Of a stretch of 33,027 bases of DNA, positions 22,735 through 31,345 are shown one piece after another (the stretch's first letter is position 1; each line of letters begins with the position of its first letter). The translations under genes and the position numbers were made by a program. The stretch comes from Lachnospiraceae bacterium (lineage in GTDB: Bacteria; Bacillota; Clostridia; Lachnospirales; Lachnospiraceae): positions 1 to 33,027 of the forward strand of contig JAILPR010000204.1 in the NCBI GenBank assembly GCA_024699355.1, written 5' to 3'. Under the pieces are notes generated by a model. It worked only from the letters and a program-made list of their open reading frames with translations, was not told where the DNA came from and ran no database searches.

Positions 22735-23670
22735 CTACTGCCCTGCCTTTCTGCCCCGCTCTGTCAGGCGTCTCTTATAAAAGTCCATATTCCCTTTGAA
22801 ATACGGTACAAAGATCGCAACCGTAACGATCACCGCACTGGCCAGTTTCAGTGCTTCCGCCGGTAAGTTAAACCGCAGCGCGATCGCAACGATGATACGA
22901 TACAGGCAACTGCCCAGGACCACGCCGATCGCCCGCCTGAAGATGCTTCCGCGGCGGATCAGAGTCTCTCCGATCATGAGAGATGCCAGTGCGATCGTCA
23001 CCTGGCCGGTACCGAAGTTGATATCGCAGGATTTTTGATACTGTGCAAGGATCGCACCCGAAAGTGCGGTCAATGAACCGGAAACGCAAAGACCGACTGT
23101 AATGGTAAAGGCCGGATTGATGCTGGAGGCTTTGACCATGTGCTCGTTATCGCCCGTTGCACGGATGCTCAGTCCCAGCGTGGTATTTAAGAACCAGTGC
23201 AAAATCAGGCAGATCACCAGCACGATGACCAGTGCGATCACCAGTTTATACAATGTCTTGTATGTTTCCGCTTCACTGACTTCTTTGGCCAGAGAAAAGA
23301 TCGTGTCCACGCCAAAAATATTGACGTTGGAAGATCTTCCCATGACCAGAAAGTTGATGGTATAGAGTCCGGTATTGACAATAATGCCGGCCAGAATGGA
23401 CTGGATGCCCATTCTGGTCTGCAAAAATGCGGTGATAAAACCGGAGAGCACGCCGACCAGCATAGCTGCCGGCAGTGCCAGGAAGGGATGTCCCATCGTC
23501 GTCACGACTGCACCTGTCGCACAGCCTAAAGTAAAACAGCCGTCCGTCGACAGATCTGCAATATTCAAAATGGAAAAGGAAATGTACAACGCCAGTGCGA
23601 CCAGCGCATAAATACAACCCAGTTCCAATGCGGTCACAATGACCGATGTACTAAAAATCGATGCCAACAT
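22735..23670 (-). CDS. ABC transporter permease (LivH-like fold)
   Basis: Start set at the ATG at 23670 (311 residues) because GGAGG lies 5 bases upstream; the track start reads through the upstream spacer. The protein is almost entirely hydrophobic with about eight to nine helices and shows the branched-chain-type permease features SILNIADLSTDGCFTLG near the start and LSIRATGDNEHMVKASSIN in the cytoplasmic loop that contacts the ATPase. This permease type typically works with PF04392-type binding proteins. It is the middle gene of the three-gene importer. Confidence 0.92.
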   Translation of the reverse strand: MLASIFSTSVIVTALELGCIYALVALALYISFSILNIADLSTDGCFTLGCATGAVVTTMGHPFLALPAAMLVGVLSGFITAFLQTRMGIQSILAGIIVNTGLYTINFLVMGRSSNVNIFGVDTIFSLAKEVSEAETYKTLYKLVIALVIVLVICLILHWFLNTTLGLSIRATGDNEHMVKASSINPAFTITVGLCVSGSLTALSGAILAQYQKSCDINFGTGQVTIALASLMIGETLIRRGSIFRRAIGVVLGSCLYRIIVAIALRFNLPAEALKLASAVIVTVAIFVPYFKGNMDFYKRRLTERGRKAGQ

Positions 23671-23695
23671 CTCATCCTCCGTCCCAAATCGTTCC

Positions 23696-23713
23696 AAAGC
23701 CGCCATCGGCTTT
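23696..23713 (-). other. Intercistronic hairpin after the binding protein gene
   Basis: AAAGCCG / CGGCTTT with a 4-base loop in the 56-base gap between the binding-protein stop and the permease start. No U tract, so it probably stabilises the upstream message and raises binding protein level relative to the permease. Confidence 0.45.
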
Positions 23714-23726
23714 GCCTGTCTGTTTC

Positions 23727-24845
23727 TTATTCAAACTCTTCTGCGGTGATGGTTTCTTTTAACTCGGAAGCCATCTCCTCAAACATACTATACTCCAAAT
23801 GGATCGCTTCTGCAGTCTCTGTGTTGACGGTAACGATACCGTTGTCCATCAGGCGTACCGGACAGGTCGCCGGATCGGCACCGTTGACCAGGATCTCTAC
23901 GACCATATCCGCGGTAACCACACCAAGATCCGCATAGTTAACACCATAGCCGACAAAGGCACCGTTTAAGGCAAAGGAATCAGCGCCTGCATAGTGCGGG
24001 ATGCCTGCTTCGATGAATTTCTCATAGATGGAAAGTTCTGCGGTCATGATCGTATTGTCGGTCGGGGTAAATACGGCTTCCACACCGTCTGCAACCAGTG
24101 CATCCGCTGCCAGGGCAACTTCATCCACGGTGGTACCGGTCTTCTCGATCACTTCCACACCCTTCTCTTCGCAATATGCTTTAGCATCCGCTACCGGAAC
24201 CTTGGAAGCATCTTCACTGCTGTTGTATAACAGGCCGACCTTTGTGATGTCCGGATTTGCTGCAAACATCAGATCCATAACAACTTTGGTATTTAATGCA
24301 TCGGAAGTACCTGTGACATTGCTGCCCGGTGCATCAAGACTCTCTACCAGACCTGCGGTGACCGGATCGGATACTGCGGAAAATACGACCGGGATCTGAT
24401 TGTCCTCGGTTGCCGCCTGCATGATGACTGCAGTCGGAGTTGCGATCGGAACGATCACGTCCACTTCATCCGCAACCAGCTCTGCTGCGATCTGATTTAA
24501 GGTCGTCGCATCTGCCTGTCCGTTAAAGGTATAGTCTGCATAATCAAAGGTCACACCAAGCTCTGCGCCCTTGGCATCGAGCTCTGCTTCGATGTTCTGT
24601 TCGATCTGATTTAAGGATGCGTCATCGACATACTGTACGATACCGACTTTGTATACCGCACCTGCTTCTGCGGCTACGCTCTCGCCGGTTTCCTCCGCAG
24701 CGCTCTCTGCTGCCTCACTGCTCTCTGCCGCCTCAGCACTTTCTGCCGGTGCGGATGCTGCACTGTCAGCACTTTCGCCGCAGCCTGCCATCAGGCTCAT
24801 TGCCATCATCAGACTCATGATACTTGCTACTGCTCTTTTTTTCAT
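23727..24845 (-). CDS. ABC transporter substrate-binding lipoprotein (ABC_sub_bind family)
   Basis: Start set at the ATG at 24845 (372 residues) behind GCAGGAGGAAACATT; the track start lies in the T-box leader. Signal peptide MKKRAVASIMSLMMAMSLM is followed by lipobox MAGC with Cys at 22, then an Ala/Ser/Glu-rich flexible linker (about 35 residues). The mature domain starts YKVGIVQYVDDASLNQIEQN and contains IVPIATPTAVIMQAA and VFSAVSDPVTAGLV, hallmarks of the PF04392 family. The family includes TrpX-type tryptophan binding proteins. The upstream T-box with a UGG specifier supports tryptophan as ligand, although analogues cannot be excluded. Confidence 0.92.
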   Translation of the reverse strand: MKKRAVASIMSLMMAMSLMAGCGESADSAASAPAESAEAAESSEAAESAAEETGESVAAEAGAVYKVGIVQYVDDASLNQIEQNIEAELDAKGAELGVTFDYADYTFNGQADATTLNQIAAELVADEVDVIVPIATPTAVIMQAATEDNQIPVVFSAVSDPVTAGLVESLDAPGSNVTGTSDALNTKVVMDLMFAANPDITKVGLLYNSSEDASKVPVADAKAYCEEKGVEVIEKTGTTVDEVALAADALVADGVEAVFTPTDNTIMTAELSIYEKFIEAGIPHYAGADSFALNGAFVGYGVNYADLGVVTADMVVEILVNGADPATCPVRLMDNGIVTVNTETAEAIHLEYSMFEEMASELKETITAEEFE

Positions 24846-24881
24846 AATGTTTCCTCCTGCTCTTTGTTTCTTGTAACCATA

Positions 24882-24919
24882 TAAAAACGCCTCAATCGAC
24901 ATTGCTATCGATTGAGGCG
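24882..24919 (-). terminator. T-box terminator
   Basis: CGCCTCAATCGA / TCGATTGAGGCG, 12 bp perfect with an 8-base loop, followed on the minus strand by TTTTTAT. The alternative antiterminator uses the T-box core just upstream. Confidence 0.93.
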
Positions 24920-25170
24920 ATCTATAACATAACCGCGGTACCACTCAACTTGGTGTAACACCCACTGAATTCACGTACTATCATACATGCCACGCTGGTA
25001 ACGGGTGTGGTCCCCGTCGGAGCCTACTTTTACTTCGGTCCGCCCTCGAAAGGCCATTCCATATCTTTCTCCGCATCGCAATCCCACCGCCTGCGACTCT
25101 CTGTCCGGTTCCCGATATGTACTCCTCTTTCTCATCGGTTTCATCCATATGATTGATGATCACTCATCTG
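24882..25170 (-). promoter_or_regulatory. T-box riboswitch with UGG (Trp) specifier
   Basis: On the minus strand the leader has all T-box parts in order: stem I with GAGGAGTA and the matching CATATC/GATATG helix; a specifier loop reading GATATGGAATGGCC; the linker AAGTAAAAGTAGGC; a stem III-like CGGGG...CCCGTTACCAG; the T-box core AGTGGTACCGCGG (24945-24933); and a terminator. Either possible triplet in the specifier loop (25061-25059 or 25056-25054) is UGG, the tryptophan codon. Uncharged tRNA-Trp is expected to stabilise the antiterminator and switch the ABC importer on. Confidence 0.93.
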
Positions 25171-25176
25171 TTCTTT

Positions 25177-25205
25177 ACTTTAAAACGCATCTTTACAAAA
25201 GTCAA
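25177..25205 (-). promoter_or_regulatory. Promoter of the T-box/ABC importer operon
   Basis: Minus strand TTGACT (25205-25200), 17-base spacer, TAAAGT (25182-25177). Transcription would begin near 25170, just before the T-box stem I. It overlaps the divergent plus-strand promoter. Confidence 0.6.
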
Positions 25206-25221
25206 GAAAGAAATCTATAAT
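25192..25221 (+). promoter_or_regulatory. Promoter of the methyltransferase gene
   Basis: TTTACA (25192-25197), 18-base spacer, TATAAT (25216-25221). Five of six and six of six matches. It physically overlaps the divergent promoter of the ABC operon, so the two polymerases would compete. Confidence 0.65.
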
Positions 25222-25230
25222 ATGCTTTGT

Positions 25231-25250
25231 TGGTTATCTATAACTAACCA
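25231..25250. promoter_or_regulatory. Operator-like inverted repeat
   Basis: TGGTTATCTATAACTAACCA: outer arms TGGTTA/TAACCA with a nested GTTAT-CT-ATAAC. It begins about 10 bases after the -10 of the methyltransferase promoter, where a bound repressor would block initiation. No regulator gene adjoins it. Confidence 0.5.
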
Positions 25251-25291
25251 TTGTGTTCAACTAAAATTTTAATCAAAGGAGTGCCAGACAA

Positions 25292-25921
25292 ATGGGAGTA
25301 TTGAAAAAAATTTTTGGAAATGCCAGAAAGCCGCAGGGCGTCATCGGAAAGATGATGGCAAAAGGAATGAATCGCGGGCCTCACGAGAAACTTGCCAATT
25401 GGGGGTTTACGCACCTGATGCTAAACGGAGATGAAACAGCGATCGACTTAGGATGCGGCGGCGGTGCCAATGTCGCAAAGCTTCTGACGAAGCTGCCAAA
25501 CGGCAAAGTCAGCGGACTGGACTACTCCGAAGTATCGGTCGAAACCTCTAAAGAAACCAACCGCCGGGAAATCTCCGCAGGACGTTGCAACATCCTGCAG
25601 GGAAATGTTATGAATCTGCCGCTGAAAGAGCAGAGCTTTGATGTAGTCACGGCCTTTGAGACCATCTACTTCTGGCCGGACTTAAGCCAAAGTTTTTCCG
25701 AGGTTTATCGGATCTTAAAGCAGGGTGGCCGTTTTATGATCACCAATGAATCCGATGGAAAGCATGAAGCTTCCTTAAAGTGGAAGGACCTGGTCGATGG
25801 CATGAACGTCTATACCGCGGAAGAATTGGAAACGCTCCTGACCGGGGTCGGATTTACGATCGGAACGATCGATGAAGACAGTGCACACGATCGCCTCTGC
25901 GTGGTTGCCTGCAAAGCATAA
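25292..25921 (+). CDS. Class I SAM-dependent methyltransferase
   Basis: A 209-residue protein. Motif I AIDLGCGGGANV binds S-adenosylmethionine; the acidic residue follows in SGLDYSEVS; motif for the target half is FDVVTAFETIYFWPDL; then RILKQGGRFMITNE. This is the methyltransferase type-11 layout (UbiE/SmtA-like). The substrate is unknown. The first 45 residues (LKKIFGNARKPQGVIGKMM and MNRGPHEKLANWG) are a basic leader seen in small-molecule methyltransferases of gut Clostridia. Start after AAAGGAGTGCCAGACAA. It is a single gene with its own promoter, convergent with the metal transporter gene; the 25-base gap between them holds no visible terminator. Confidence 0.88.
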   Translation: MGVLKKIFGNARKPQGVIGKMMAKGMNRGPHEKLANWGFTHLMLNGDETAIDLGCGGGANVAKLLTKLPNGKVSGLDYSEVSVETSKETNRREISAGRCNILQGNVMNLPLKEQSFDVVTAFETIYFWPDLSQSFSEVYRILKQGGRFMITNESDGKHEASLKWKDLVDGMNVYTAEELETLLTGVGFTIGTIDEDSAHDRLCVVACKA

Positions 25922-25946
25922 CCGTATTTCCGGAGCCTGTGCTGTA

Positions 25947-27317
25947 CTATTTGATAAACATCAGCAGCATGATCATCGCAAACCCGGTGACAAAAGCAAA
26001 TGCCGCGCTGTCATTGTCTTTTTCTCCCACCATCATCGGCAACTCTTCGATCGTCGTATAGATCATCGCGCCGCCGGCCATGACCATGATATACGGGAGG
26101 GATGCCGGAACGAGGATGATCACCAACAGGATAAAGACGGCGACAAGCGGCACCGAAATACCGGAAACCACGCCCATAAAAAAGGCTTTTCCTTTGCCGG
26201 TTCCCTGTTCCATCACCGGCATTGATACAAACAAAGCTTCCGGAAAATTCTGAATGGCGATCGCAAGTGCCAGGAAAAAAGCGGTAGAGGCAGGAATATA
26301 AGCTGTCTGCATAAAATGTCCCGCATAGATCGCGCCTAAAGCAATCCCTTCCGGCACATGATGGATCAGCTCTGCCAGCATCATTTTGGTCTCCGGATTC
26401 AGACTGCTCCTTAGGCCTTCCGTGATCTCCACAAACGCATGCGTATGCGGCACCAGACTATCCAGCACATACTGGATCGCGATGCCTGCGCCAAAGCAGA
26501 CCGCAAGGGATAAGATCGCCTGTTTCCCTTCCACGGAAAATCCGCTTGCTGCCGGCTCGATCATGCCCCAAACGGACACCGAAAACATGATGCCGGCACT
26601 GGCTCCTGCCATGAGCACACGCACTTTTTGCGACAGTTTCTGCTGCTTGGCATAGACAAATGCCGCGCCGAGCACGGTACCGATCAGCGGGATCAGCATT
26701 CCGAACAGTGTATCCGAATCGCTCATCGCTCCGTTGGTATCCAAAAATTCGATCAGTGTCTTCAGTCCGATAAAGATCAGGATCGTACCGCCCATCACTT
26801 CGGAACCGGACTTATACCGTATGCCGAACAGGTTCCCGATCTTCACGCCGATCCCCGAGATCAGGAACGTCACCACGGCGATGACTGCAACGCCAAATAG
26901 GGTATTCTGTAGTTTACCGGCATCCAGTACCTCGATCGGCACCGCCACAAATGTAATGCCGACCGCCAGTGCATCAATGCTGGTAGCCACTGCCATCATG
27001 AACATCGTTTTGATCCCGAAGTCGTCCTTTTCCTCTTCTTCATCTTCGGAAAGTGCTTCACGGATCATATTGGCACCGATCAACGTTAATAACACAAACG
27101 CCACCCACGGTGCAACGATCCGGATCCACCGTTCAAATCCGGAGCCGACAAGATATCCGACAAGTGGCATGATCCCCTGAAAGGCACCAAACCAGATCCC
27201 ACAGATCAGACTTTCTCTGATCGTCAGTTTTTTGACTGCAAGCCCTTTACAAATGGATACCGCAAATGCATCCATGGAAAGTCCCACAGCAAGCAACAAC
27301 AGTTCAAATATTCCCAT
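25947..27317 (-). CDS. MntP-ZIP fusion metal transporter
   Basis: A 456-residue membrane protein joining two transporter families. Residues 1 to about 190 are MntP (manganese efflux): LLLAVGLSMDAFAVSICKG with Asp16, an acidic loop SEDEEEEKDD, and TSIDALAVGITF with Asp115. Residues about 200-456 are a ZIP-family domain: LIPLIGTVLGAAFVY at its start, the metal-site motif HHVPEGIALG (319-328), the second-site QNFPEALFVSMP (356-367), and C-terminal IEELPMM. MntP alone is about 190 and ZupT-type ZIP about 260 residues, so both parts are full length and in one uninterrupted frame. MntP exports Mn; ZIP proteins usually import divalent metals, so the physiological direction is unclear. Ribosome binding site AAGGAAACGAG. 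Convergent with the methyltransferase gene. Confidence 0.9.
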   Translation of the reverse strand: MGIFELLLLAVGLSMDAFAVSICKGLAVKKLTIRESLICGIWFGAFQGIMPLVGYLVGSGFERWIRIVAPWVAFVLLTLIGANMIREALSEDEEEEKDDFGIKTMFMMAVATSIDALAVGITFVAVPIEVLDAGKLQNTLFGVAVIAVVTFLISGIGVKIGNLFGIRYKSGSEVMGGTILIFIGLKTLIEFLDTNGAMSDSDTLFGMLIPLIGTVLGAAFVYAKQQKLSQKVRVLMAGASAGIMFSVSVWGMIEPAASGFSVEGKQAILSLAVCFGAGIAIQYVLDSLVPHTHAFVEITEGLRSSLNPETKMMLAELIHHVPEGIALGAIYAGHFMQTAYIPASTAFFLALAIAIQNFPEALFVSMPVMEQGTGKGKAFFMGVVSGISVPLVAVFILLVIILVPASLPYIMVMAGGAMIYTTIEELPMMVGEKDNDSAAFAFVTGFAMIMLLMFIK

Positions 27318-27364
27318 CTCGTTTCCTTCGCATATCTAAACAATCTCAAAGTTTCTCATTGCCG

Positions 27365-27403
27365 CAAAAAAGCAGCATATAATTGTAACATTATACACTG
27401 CTT
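27365..27403 (-). terminator. Terminator after the aldo/keto reductase gene
   Basis: On the minus strand AAGCAGTGTATAAT / ATTATATGCTGCTT makes a 14-bp stem with two G-T wobbles and a 6-base loop, followed by TTTTTTGCGG. It separates the reductase from the MntP-ZIP gene, for which no convincing promoter was found in the remaining 50 bases. Confidence 0.85.
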
Positions 27404-27422
27404 TCCCACAAACTTATAGTCT

Positions 27423-28397
27423 TTATGCGTCTTCTATGGTGGTCAGATTTTGAAAATCCTCCCTCTTCCAGGCAATTTCCAATGTCTTCATCGACTCCGT
27501 GATCCGCTCCGGTTTCCCCGGTCCGATCAGTGCCACACACGGGAATTCCCGGTTCAGGACGTATGCTAACACGATCTGCGTCACACCGGTCTCATACTGC
27601 GCAGCCAGTGCTTTGATCTTTTCAGCCACAGCGAGATTGCCCGGCGTAGCGTAGTTACTCTCCGGCACCTCTCCCTTTTCGATCAGCCGCTGGAAAAATC
27701 CTCCGGCCGTACTGCTGTAGGCCATCGCCAGGTTATGGCTCTGCTCCTTGTGATAGGCCAGAATATCATCCTTCAGGGACGTTAAGGTATCATCCGACAT
27801 CGGCTTCATGTGCACCATCCCGACATTCAGCAACGTCTGATCTGCCACAAATCCGCGGTATCCCTTTTCCCTGCAATAGGCATCCGCCTGCCGCATACGG
27901 TCCGCAGACCAGTTCGAGCAGGCATAATACCGGATCTTTCCTTCCCGCACAAAGTTTTCCATCGTCTCGATCTCTTCTTCGATCGACTGGCGTTCGTTAT
28001 CGCGATGATAAAAATAAATGTCGATCACGTCCGTCTGAAGTGCGCGCAGCGACAGCTCCAGATCATAACGCATATCCGCATCGGACATTCTGGAAAGATG
28101 CAGATCATCCTGCGGTCCGGTAAATTTCGGATGGCCGCCTTTGGTCATTAAAATGATCTCATTTCGCTTGCCGGATCGTTTGATCCAGTCTCCCACCGCT
28201 CTCTCGCTGCGGCCGATCTCTCCCGGCACCCAGTCCTGATAGATCCTGGCGGTATCCACCAGATTGCCGCCCAGCTCCAGATATGTTGCAAACATCGTAT
28301 CCGCTTCTTTGCCGTCCCACTTAAGACCTGCACCGATTGCGCCCATGCCGATCGGGCAAAGTGATAGCTCAGTATCCGGTATGGTGATTCTGTTCAT
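27423..28397 (-). CDS. Aldo/keto reductase
   Basis: Start moved to the ATG at 28397 (324 residues), preceded by GGGGAGAAGC. The (beta/alpha)8 fold catalytic tetrad is visible: Asp and Tyr in NLVDTARIYQDW, Lys in ILMTKGGHP, His in DIYFYHRDNERQ. Further family features are GSERAVGDW-like IGRSERAVGDWIK and the NADPH-site phrase VALIGPGKPERITES. Members reduce aldehydes or sugars with NAD(P)H; the substrate is not evident. Likely co-transcribed with the chemoreceptor gene upstream, 73 bases away. Confidence 0.92.
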   Translation of the reverse strand: MNRITIPDTELSLCPIGMGAIGAGLKWDGKEADTMFATYLELGGNLVDTARIYQDWVPGEIGRSERAVGDWIKRSGKRNEIILMTKGGHPKFTGPQDDLHLSRMSDADMRYDLELSLRALQTDVIDIYFYHRDNERQSIEEEIETMENFVREGKIRYYACSNWSADRMRQADAYCREKGYRGFVADQTLLNVGMVHMKPMSDDTLTSLKDDILAYHKEQSHNLAMAYSSTAGGFFQRLIEKGEVPESNYATPGNLAVAEKIKALAAQYETGVTQIVLAYVLNREFPCVALIGPGKPERITESMKTLEIAWKREDFQNLTTIEDA

Positions 28398-28470
28398 GCT
28401 TCTCCCCTGTTTCTTTCTGATGTTGCGATCCGTTTTCAAATCCGCTGTTGCTCTGTTTCCTGCACTGTTC

Positions 28471-29949
28471 TTAACGAAGCTTGTTTAACTCTTCCGCATG
28501 GCGGTTCATCTCATCAACGATGCCCTGTACTTCCGTTACGATCTCCTGATTCTGCTCGGTCGCTTCACACGTGTTGACCGAATGAGCGGAAACCTCTTCG
28601 GTCACCGCAGAGATCGTCTGGATGCTCTCCACGATCTCCTGATTGGTCGCAGACAATGCTCTGACAACGTTGGATAATTCCTCGGAATTGTCATCGATCT
28701 CATGAATGGAGTCGATGATCTTCTCAAAGCTTTCTCCCGTCACCACTGCAGATTCGTTCTGCAACTGATTGCTCTCTACCAGCGAATCGATCGCGCCGGT
28801 CACTTCTTCCATCGCTCTGACGATGCTGCCGATCAGATCATTGATATTGCCGGTTGCCGTCTGCGTCTGACTCGCCAGATTGGAAATCTCTGTGGCAACC
28901 ACTGCAAAACCACGTCCCGCTTCTCCTGCTCTGGCCGCCTCGATCGAAGCATTTAACGCTAGCATACTGGTCTGCGATGCGACGCTCTGGATCAGTTCGA
29001 CGATCGACTGCATCTTCGTAGTCGAGCTCTTTAAGCTCTCTACTTCGTTCACGACTTCGCTACCGGCTTTCTCCGAAACTTTTGCCTGCTCGATGAGCTT
29101 GCCGATGTTGCTGCGTCCTTCACTGCAGGCATCGCTCGTCACGGAAATGCTGTTGCCGATATTACCGGCAGCCCCGGTCACCTTTTCGATCAGTTCCTGG
29201 ATCTCCTCGGTCTTATGGAGCTGTGTCTGCACGGACTCTGCACAGTCGCTCGTCCCCGTCTGGATCTCCTGCATGGACGCCAGGGTCTCCTGACTGGATG
29301 CTGCCAGCAGCGTCATCTTATCGGATACCGCTTCCACTTCCGAGATCATATCCCCGGATAACTCCATGACCGCGTTTAACATCGCATTCGTCTTATCTCC
29401 CGCTTCATGGATCTCCGTTACCTTACGCTCATTGAGCATGACGATGATTTTGTTGATCAAAATGGAAAATACCGCCACCAGGATCATGACCGCAATCTCA
29501 ATCTCCATCGCGGCAACCGCCTCATGCGTAAACTGATTGTTCGCTGCGAAATAAACCGCATGCGCGATCGAAATGATCGCCACACCGACAGAAATAGTGA
29601 CAGAGAACCGGAAGTCGTTAAAGAGCATGACGACCAGAAGCATCGGGATCGCATACACATAAACCTGCTGCTCCGTACTGGTGATACAGGTGAGCAGATA
29701 AAAAATTCCATAGCCGATTCCCATGATATGACGGATCAGTACAGAATCCGGTGTTCCCTTTTTGACCACGTGACAGGCGATCATCGGGCCTAAATCTGCC
29801 AGCATCAGTAAAGCAAAGACGCCAAGCGTTCTCGAGCCTTGTAAGTACTGCGCCAGATACGCGACTGCCAGAACGCAGGTCACGACCGTATACATGACAC
29901 ATGCATGTTTGTTGATATATGCTTTTTCCTGATCAAATACTTGCTCCAT
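28471..29949 (-). CDS. Methyl-accepting chemotaxis-type protein with membrane-only N-terminus
   Basis: Start placed at the ATG at 29949 (492 residues) behind GGAGGGAGAATTACCG. The first 170 residues hold about six hydrophobic helices and short loops, with no periplasmic sensing domain. No HAMP motif is recognised after the last helix ([19 protein letters not shown]). The cytoplasmic half is a long coiled coil with the conserved hairpin tip [20 protein letters not shown], which binds CheA/CheW. The architecture suits a receptor sensing something in the membrane (for example energy state or a lipid-soluble signal), which is inference. No other chemotaxis gene is in the window. The 163-base region upstream to the next terminator is AT-rich; no reliable promoter was recognised. 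Confidence 0.92.
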   Translation of the reverse strand: MEQVFDQEKAYINKHACVMYTVVTCVLAVAYLAQYLQGSRTLGVFALLMLADLGPMIACHVVKKGTPDSVLIRHIMGIGYGIFYLLTCITSTEQQVYVYAIPMLLVVMLFNDFRFSVTISVGVAIISIAHAVYFAANNQFTHEAVAAMEIEIAVMILVAVFSILINKIIVMLNERKVTEIHEAGDKTNAMLNAVMELSGDMISEVEAVSDKMTLLAASSQETLASMQEIQTGTSDCAESVQTQLHKTEEIQELIEKVTGAAGNIGNSISVTSDACSEGRSNIGKLIEQAKVSEKAGSEVVNEVESLKSSTTKMQSIVELIQSVASQTSMLALNASIEAARAGEAGRGFAVVATEISNLASQTQTATGNINDLIGSIVRAMEEVTGAIDSLVESNQLQNESAVVTGESFEKIIDSIHEIDDNSEELSNVVRALSATNQEIVESIQTISAVTEEVSAHSVNTCEATEQNQEIVTEVQGIVDEMNRHAEELNKLR

Positions 29950-30112
29950 CGGTAATTCTCCCTCCACATTGTTTGTGATGTAGTTTCTGTAGACATATCT
30001 ATTAAAATTTTATCATATTTAAACACGCCTGTTCTTATTTTCAGATTTTTTTTATATTTTGAATCTCATTGTATGCAATTATGTTGTGTTGTCTGCACAA
30101 AAACTGCAATCG

Positions 30113-30141
30113 AAAAAGGGCGCTGTTCAACAACGCCCTTT
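30113..30141 (-). terminator. Terminator of the rubrerythrin-flavodiiron operon
   Basis: Minus strand AAAGGGCGTTG / CAGCGCCCTTT, 11 bp with one wobble and a 5-base loop, followed by TTCGATTG; starts 7 bases after the flavodiiron stop. Confidence 0.85.
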
Positions 30142-30148
30142 GATCTGC

Positions 30149-31309
30149 TTACAATGCCGCAAGTTCCTTCGCAAGTTCCTTGATCGCTTCTTTGGTCTCC
30201 GGTTTTACCGTAGAGATCATTTTAACTTCTGTTTCAAGTACGGTGATATTCTTCATCGCACCCAGATACTCTTTCATGACACGGGAAGCCGTCGGTGCCC
30301 AGGAACCGTTCTCAATGATCGCTACCGTGCGGTTCTGATAGGTCTTTGCACGCAGATGCATCAAAAACTCTTCCATCGGCGGGAATACACCGCCGTCATA
30401 GCTTGCCGCCGCAAGGACCATACGGTCATAACGAAACGCATCTTCCACCGCTTCCGCCTGATCATCGCGACTCAGATCGGTGATCGCCACCTTCTTAACG
30501 CCCGCCTCTTTCAGTTCCTTCGCCATCAGCTTTGCAGCCTCCGCGGTATTGCCATGGATGGAAGCATAGGCTACCAGTACGCCGTGATCCTCCGGTGCAT
30601 AGCTGCTCCAGGTATTGTATTTTTCGATATAATACGACAGATTCTCATCCAGTACCGGACCGTGCAGCGGCAGGATCTTTTGGATCGTCAGTCCTGCTGC
30701 CTTCTTTAACAGGGTCTGTACCGGCATGCCGTATTTCCCGACGATATTAAAGTAGTAACGTCTCGCTTCGCAGGCCCAGTCTTCTTCGATATCCAGTGTC
30801 CCGAATTTGCCGAAACCATCTGCCGTAAACAGTAGCTGCTCCGACTGCTCATAGGTCACCATGACCTCCGGCCAGTGCACCATGGGCGCCATGAAAAACT
30901 GCAGCGTGTGTGCACCGAGTGATACGCACTCACCTTCTTTGACCGTTACCTGCTCCTGCGAAGATTCCAGGAAATTCGGCAGCATCTGAAATGTCTTGGC
31001 ATTGCCGATCAGCGTCAGTTTCGGATAAACGTTCAGCAACGCTTTGATCGATCCGGAATGATCCGGCTCCAAATGAGAGATGACCAGATACGTCGGCACC
31101 TTTTCCCCGAGCACTTCCTTCAGGTTTGAGAGCCACTCTTCTGTTTTATGCGCATCCACGGTATCCATAATGGTGATCTTATCATCCAGGATCACATAGG
31201 AATTATAGGATACCCCGTTTGGTACCTCATACTGGCTTTCGAACAGATCGATCTCATGATCGTCGACGCCGACATACTTCACTGCTTCCGAAATTTCCAC
31301 CTTATTCAC
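30149..31309 (-). CDS. Flavodiiron protein (FprA-type oxygen/NO reductase)
   Basis: A 386-residue class A flavodiiron protein. The beta-lactamase-like domain has the diiron ligands H79, E81, D83, H84 (SHLEPDHSG), H145 (MVHWPEVM), D164 (ADGFG) and H216 (LHGPV). The flavodoxin domain follows from about 250 (LVAYASIHGNTAEAAKL, with FMN phosphate loop). The enzyme reduces oxygen to water or NO to N2O using electrons from rubredoxin. The start codon is GTG, with AAGGAGGAAAGCGTAAC before it and no nearby ATG. It is downstream of rubrerythrin by 36 bases, whose rubredoxin-like domain could be an electron source in principle. Confidence 0.95.
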   Translation of the reverse strand: MNKVEISEAVKYVGVDDHEIDLFESQYEVPNGVSYNSYVILDDKITIMDTVDAHKTEEWLSNLKEVLGEKVPTYLVISHLEPDHSGSIKALLNVYPKLTLIGNAKTFQMLPNFLESSQEQVTVKEGECVSLGAHTLQFFMAPMVHWPEVMVTYEQSEQLLFTADGFGKFGTLDIEEDWACEARRYYFNIVGKYGMPVQTLLKKAAGLTIQKILPLHGPVLDENLSYYIEKYNTWSSYAPEDHGVLVAYASIHGNTAEAAKLMAKELKEAGVKKVAITDLSRDDQAEAVEDAFRYDRMVLAAASYDGGVFPPMEEFLMHLRAKTYQNRTVAIIENGSWAPTASRVMKEYLGAMKNITVLETEVKMISTVKPETKEAIKELAKELAAL

Positions 31310-31345
31310 GTTACGCTTTCCTCCTTGTCAGTTACGGTACATAGA

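Noticed and set aside
24981-25163. 60-residue minus-strand ORF in the ABC operon leader
   Set aside because: Falls entirely inside the T-box RNA; the conserved RNA motifs explain the sequence.
27318-27364. yybP-ykoY (Mn) riboswitch upstream of the MntP-ZIP gene
   Set aside because: The leader after the preceding terminator is only about 50 bases, too short for this riboswitch, and its conserved loops are absent.
29950-30112. Possible sigma-D promoter for the chemoreceptor
   Set aside because: TAAA is present but no GCCGATAA-like -10 at the right spacing was found.
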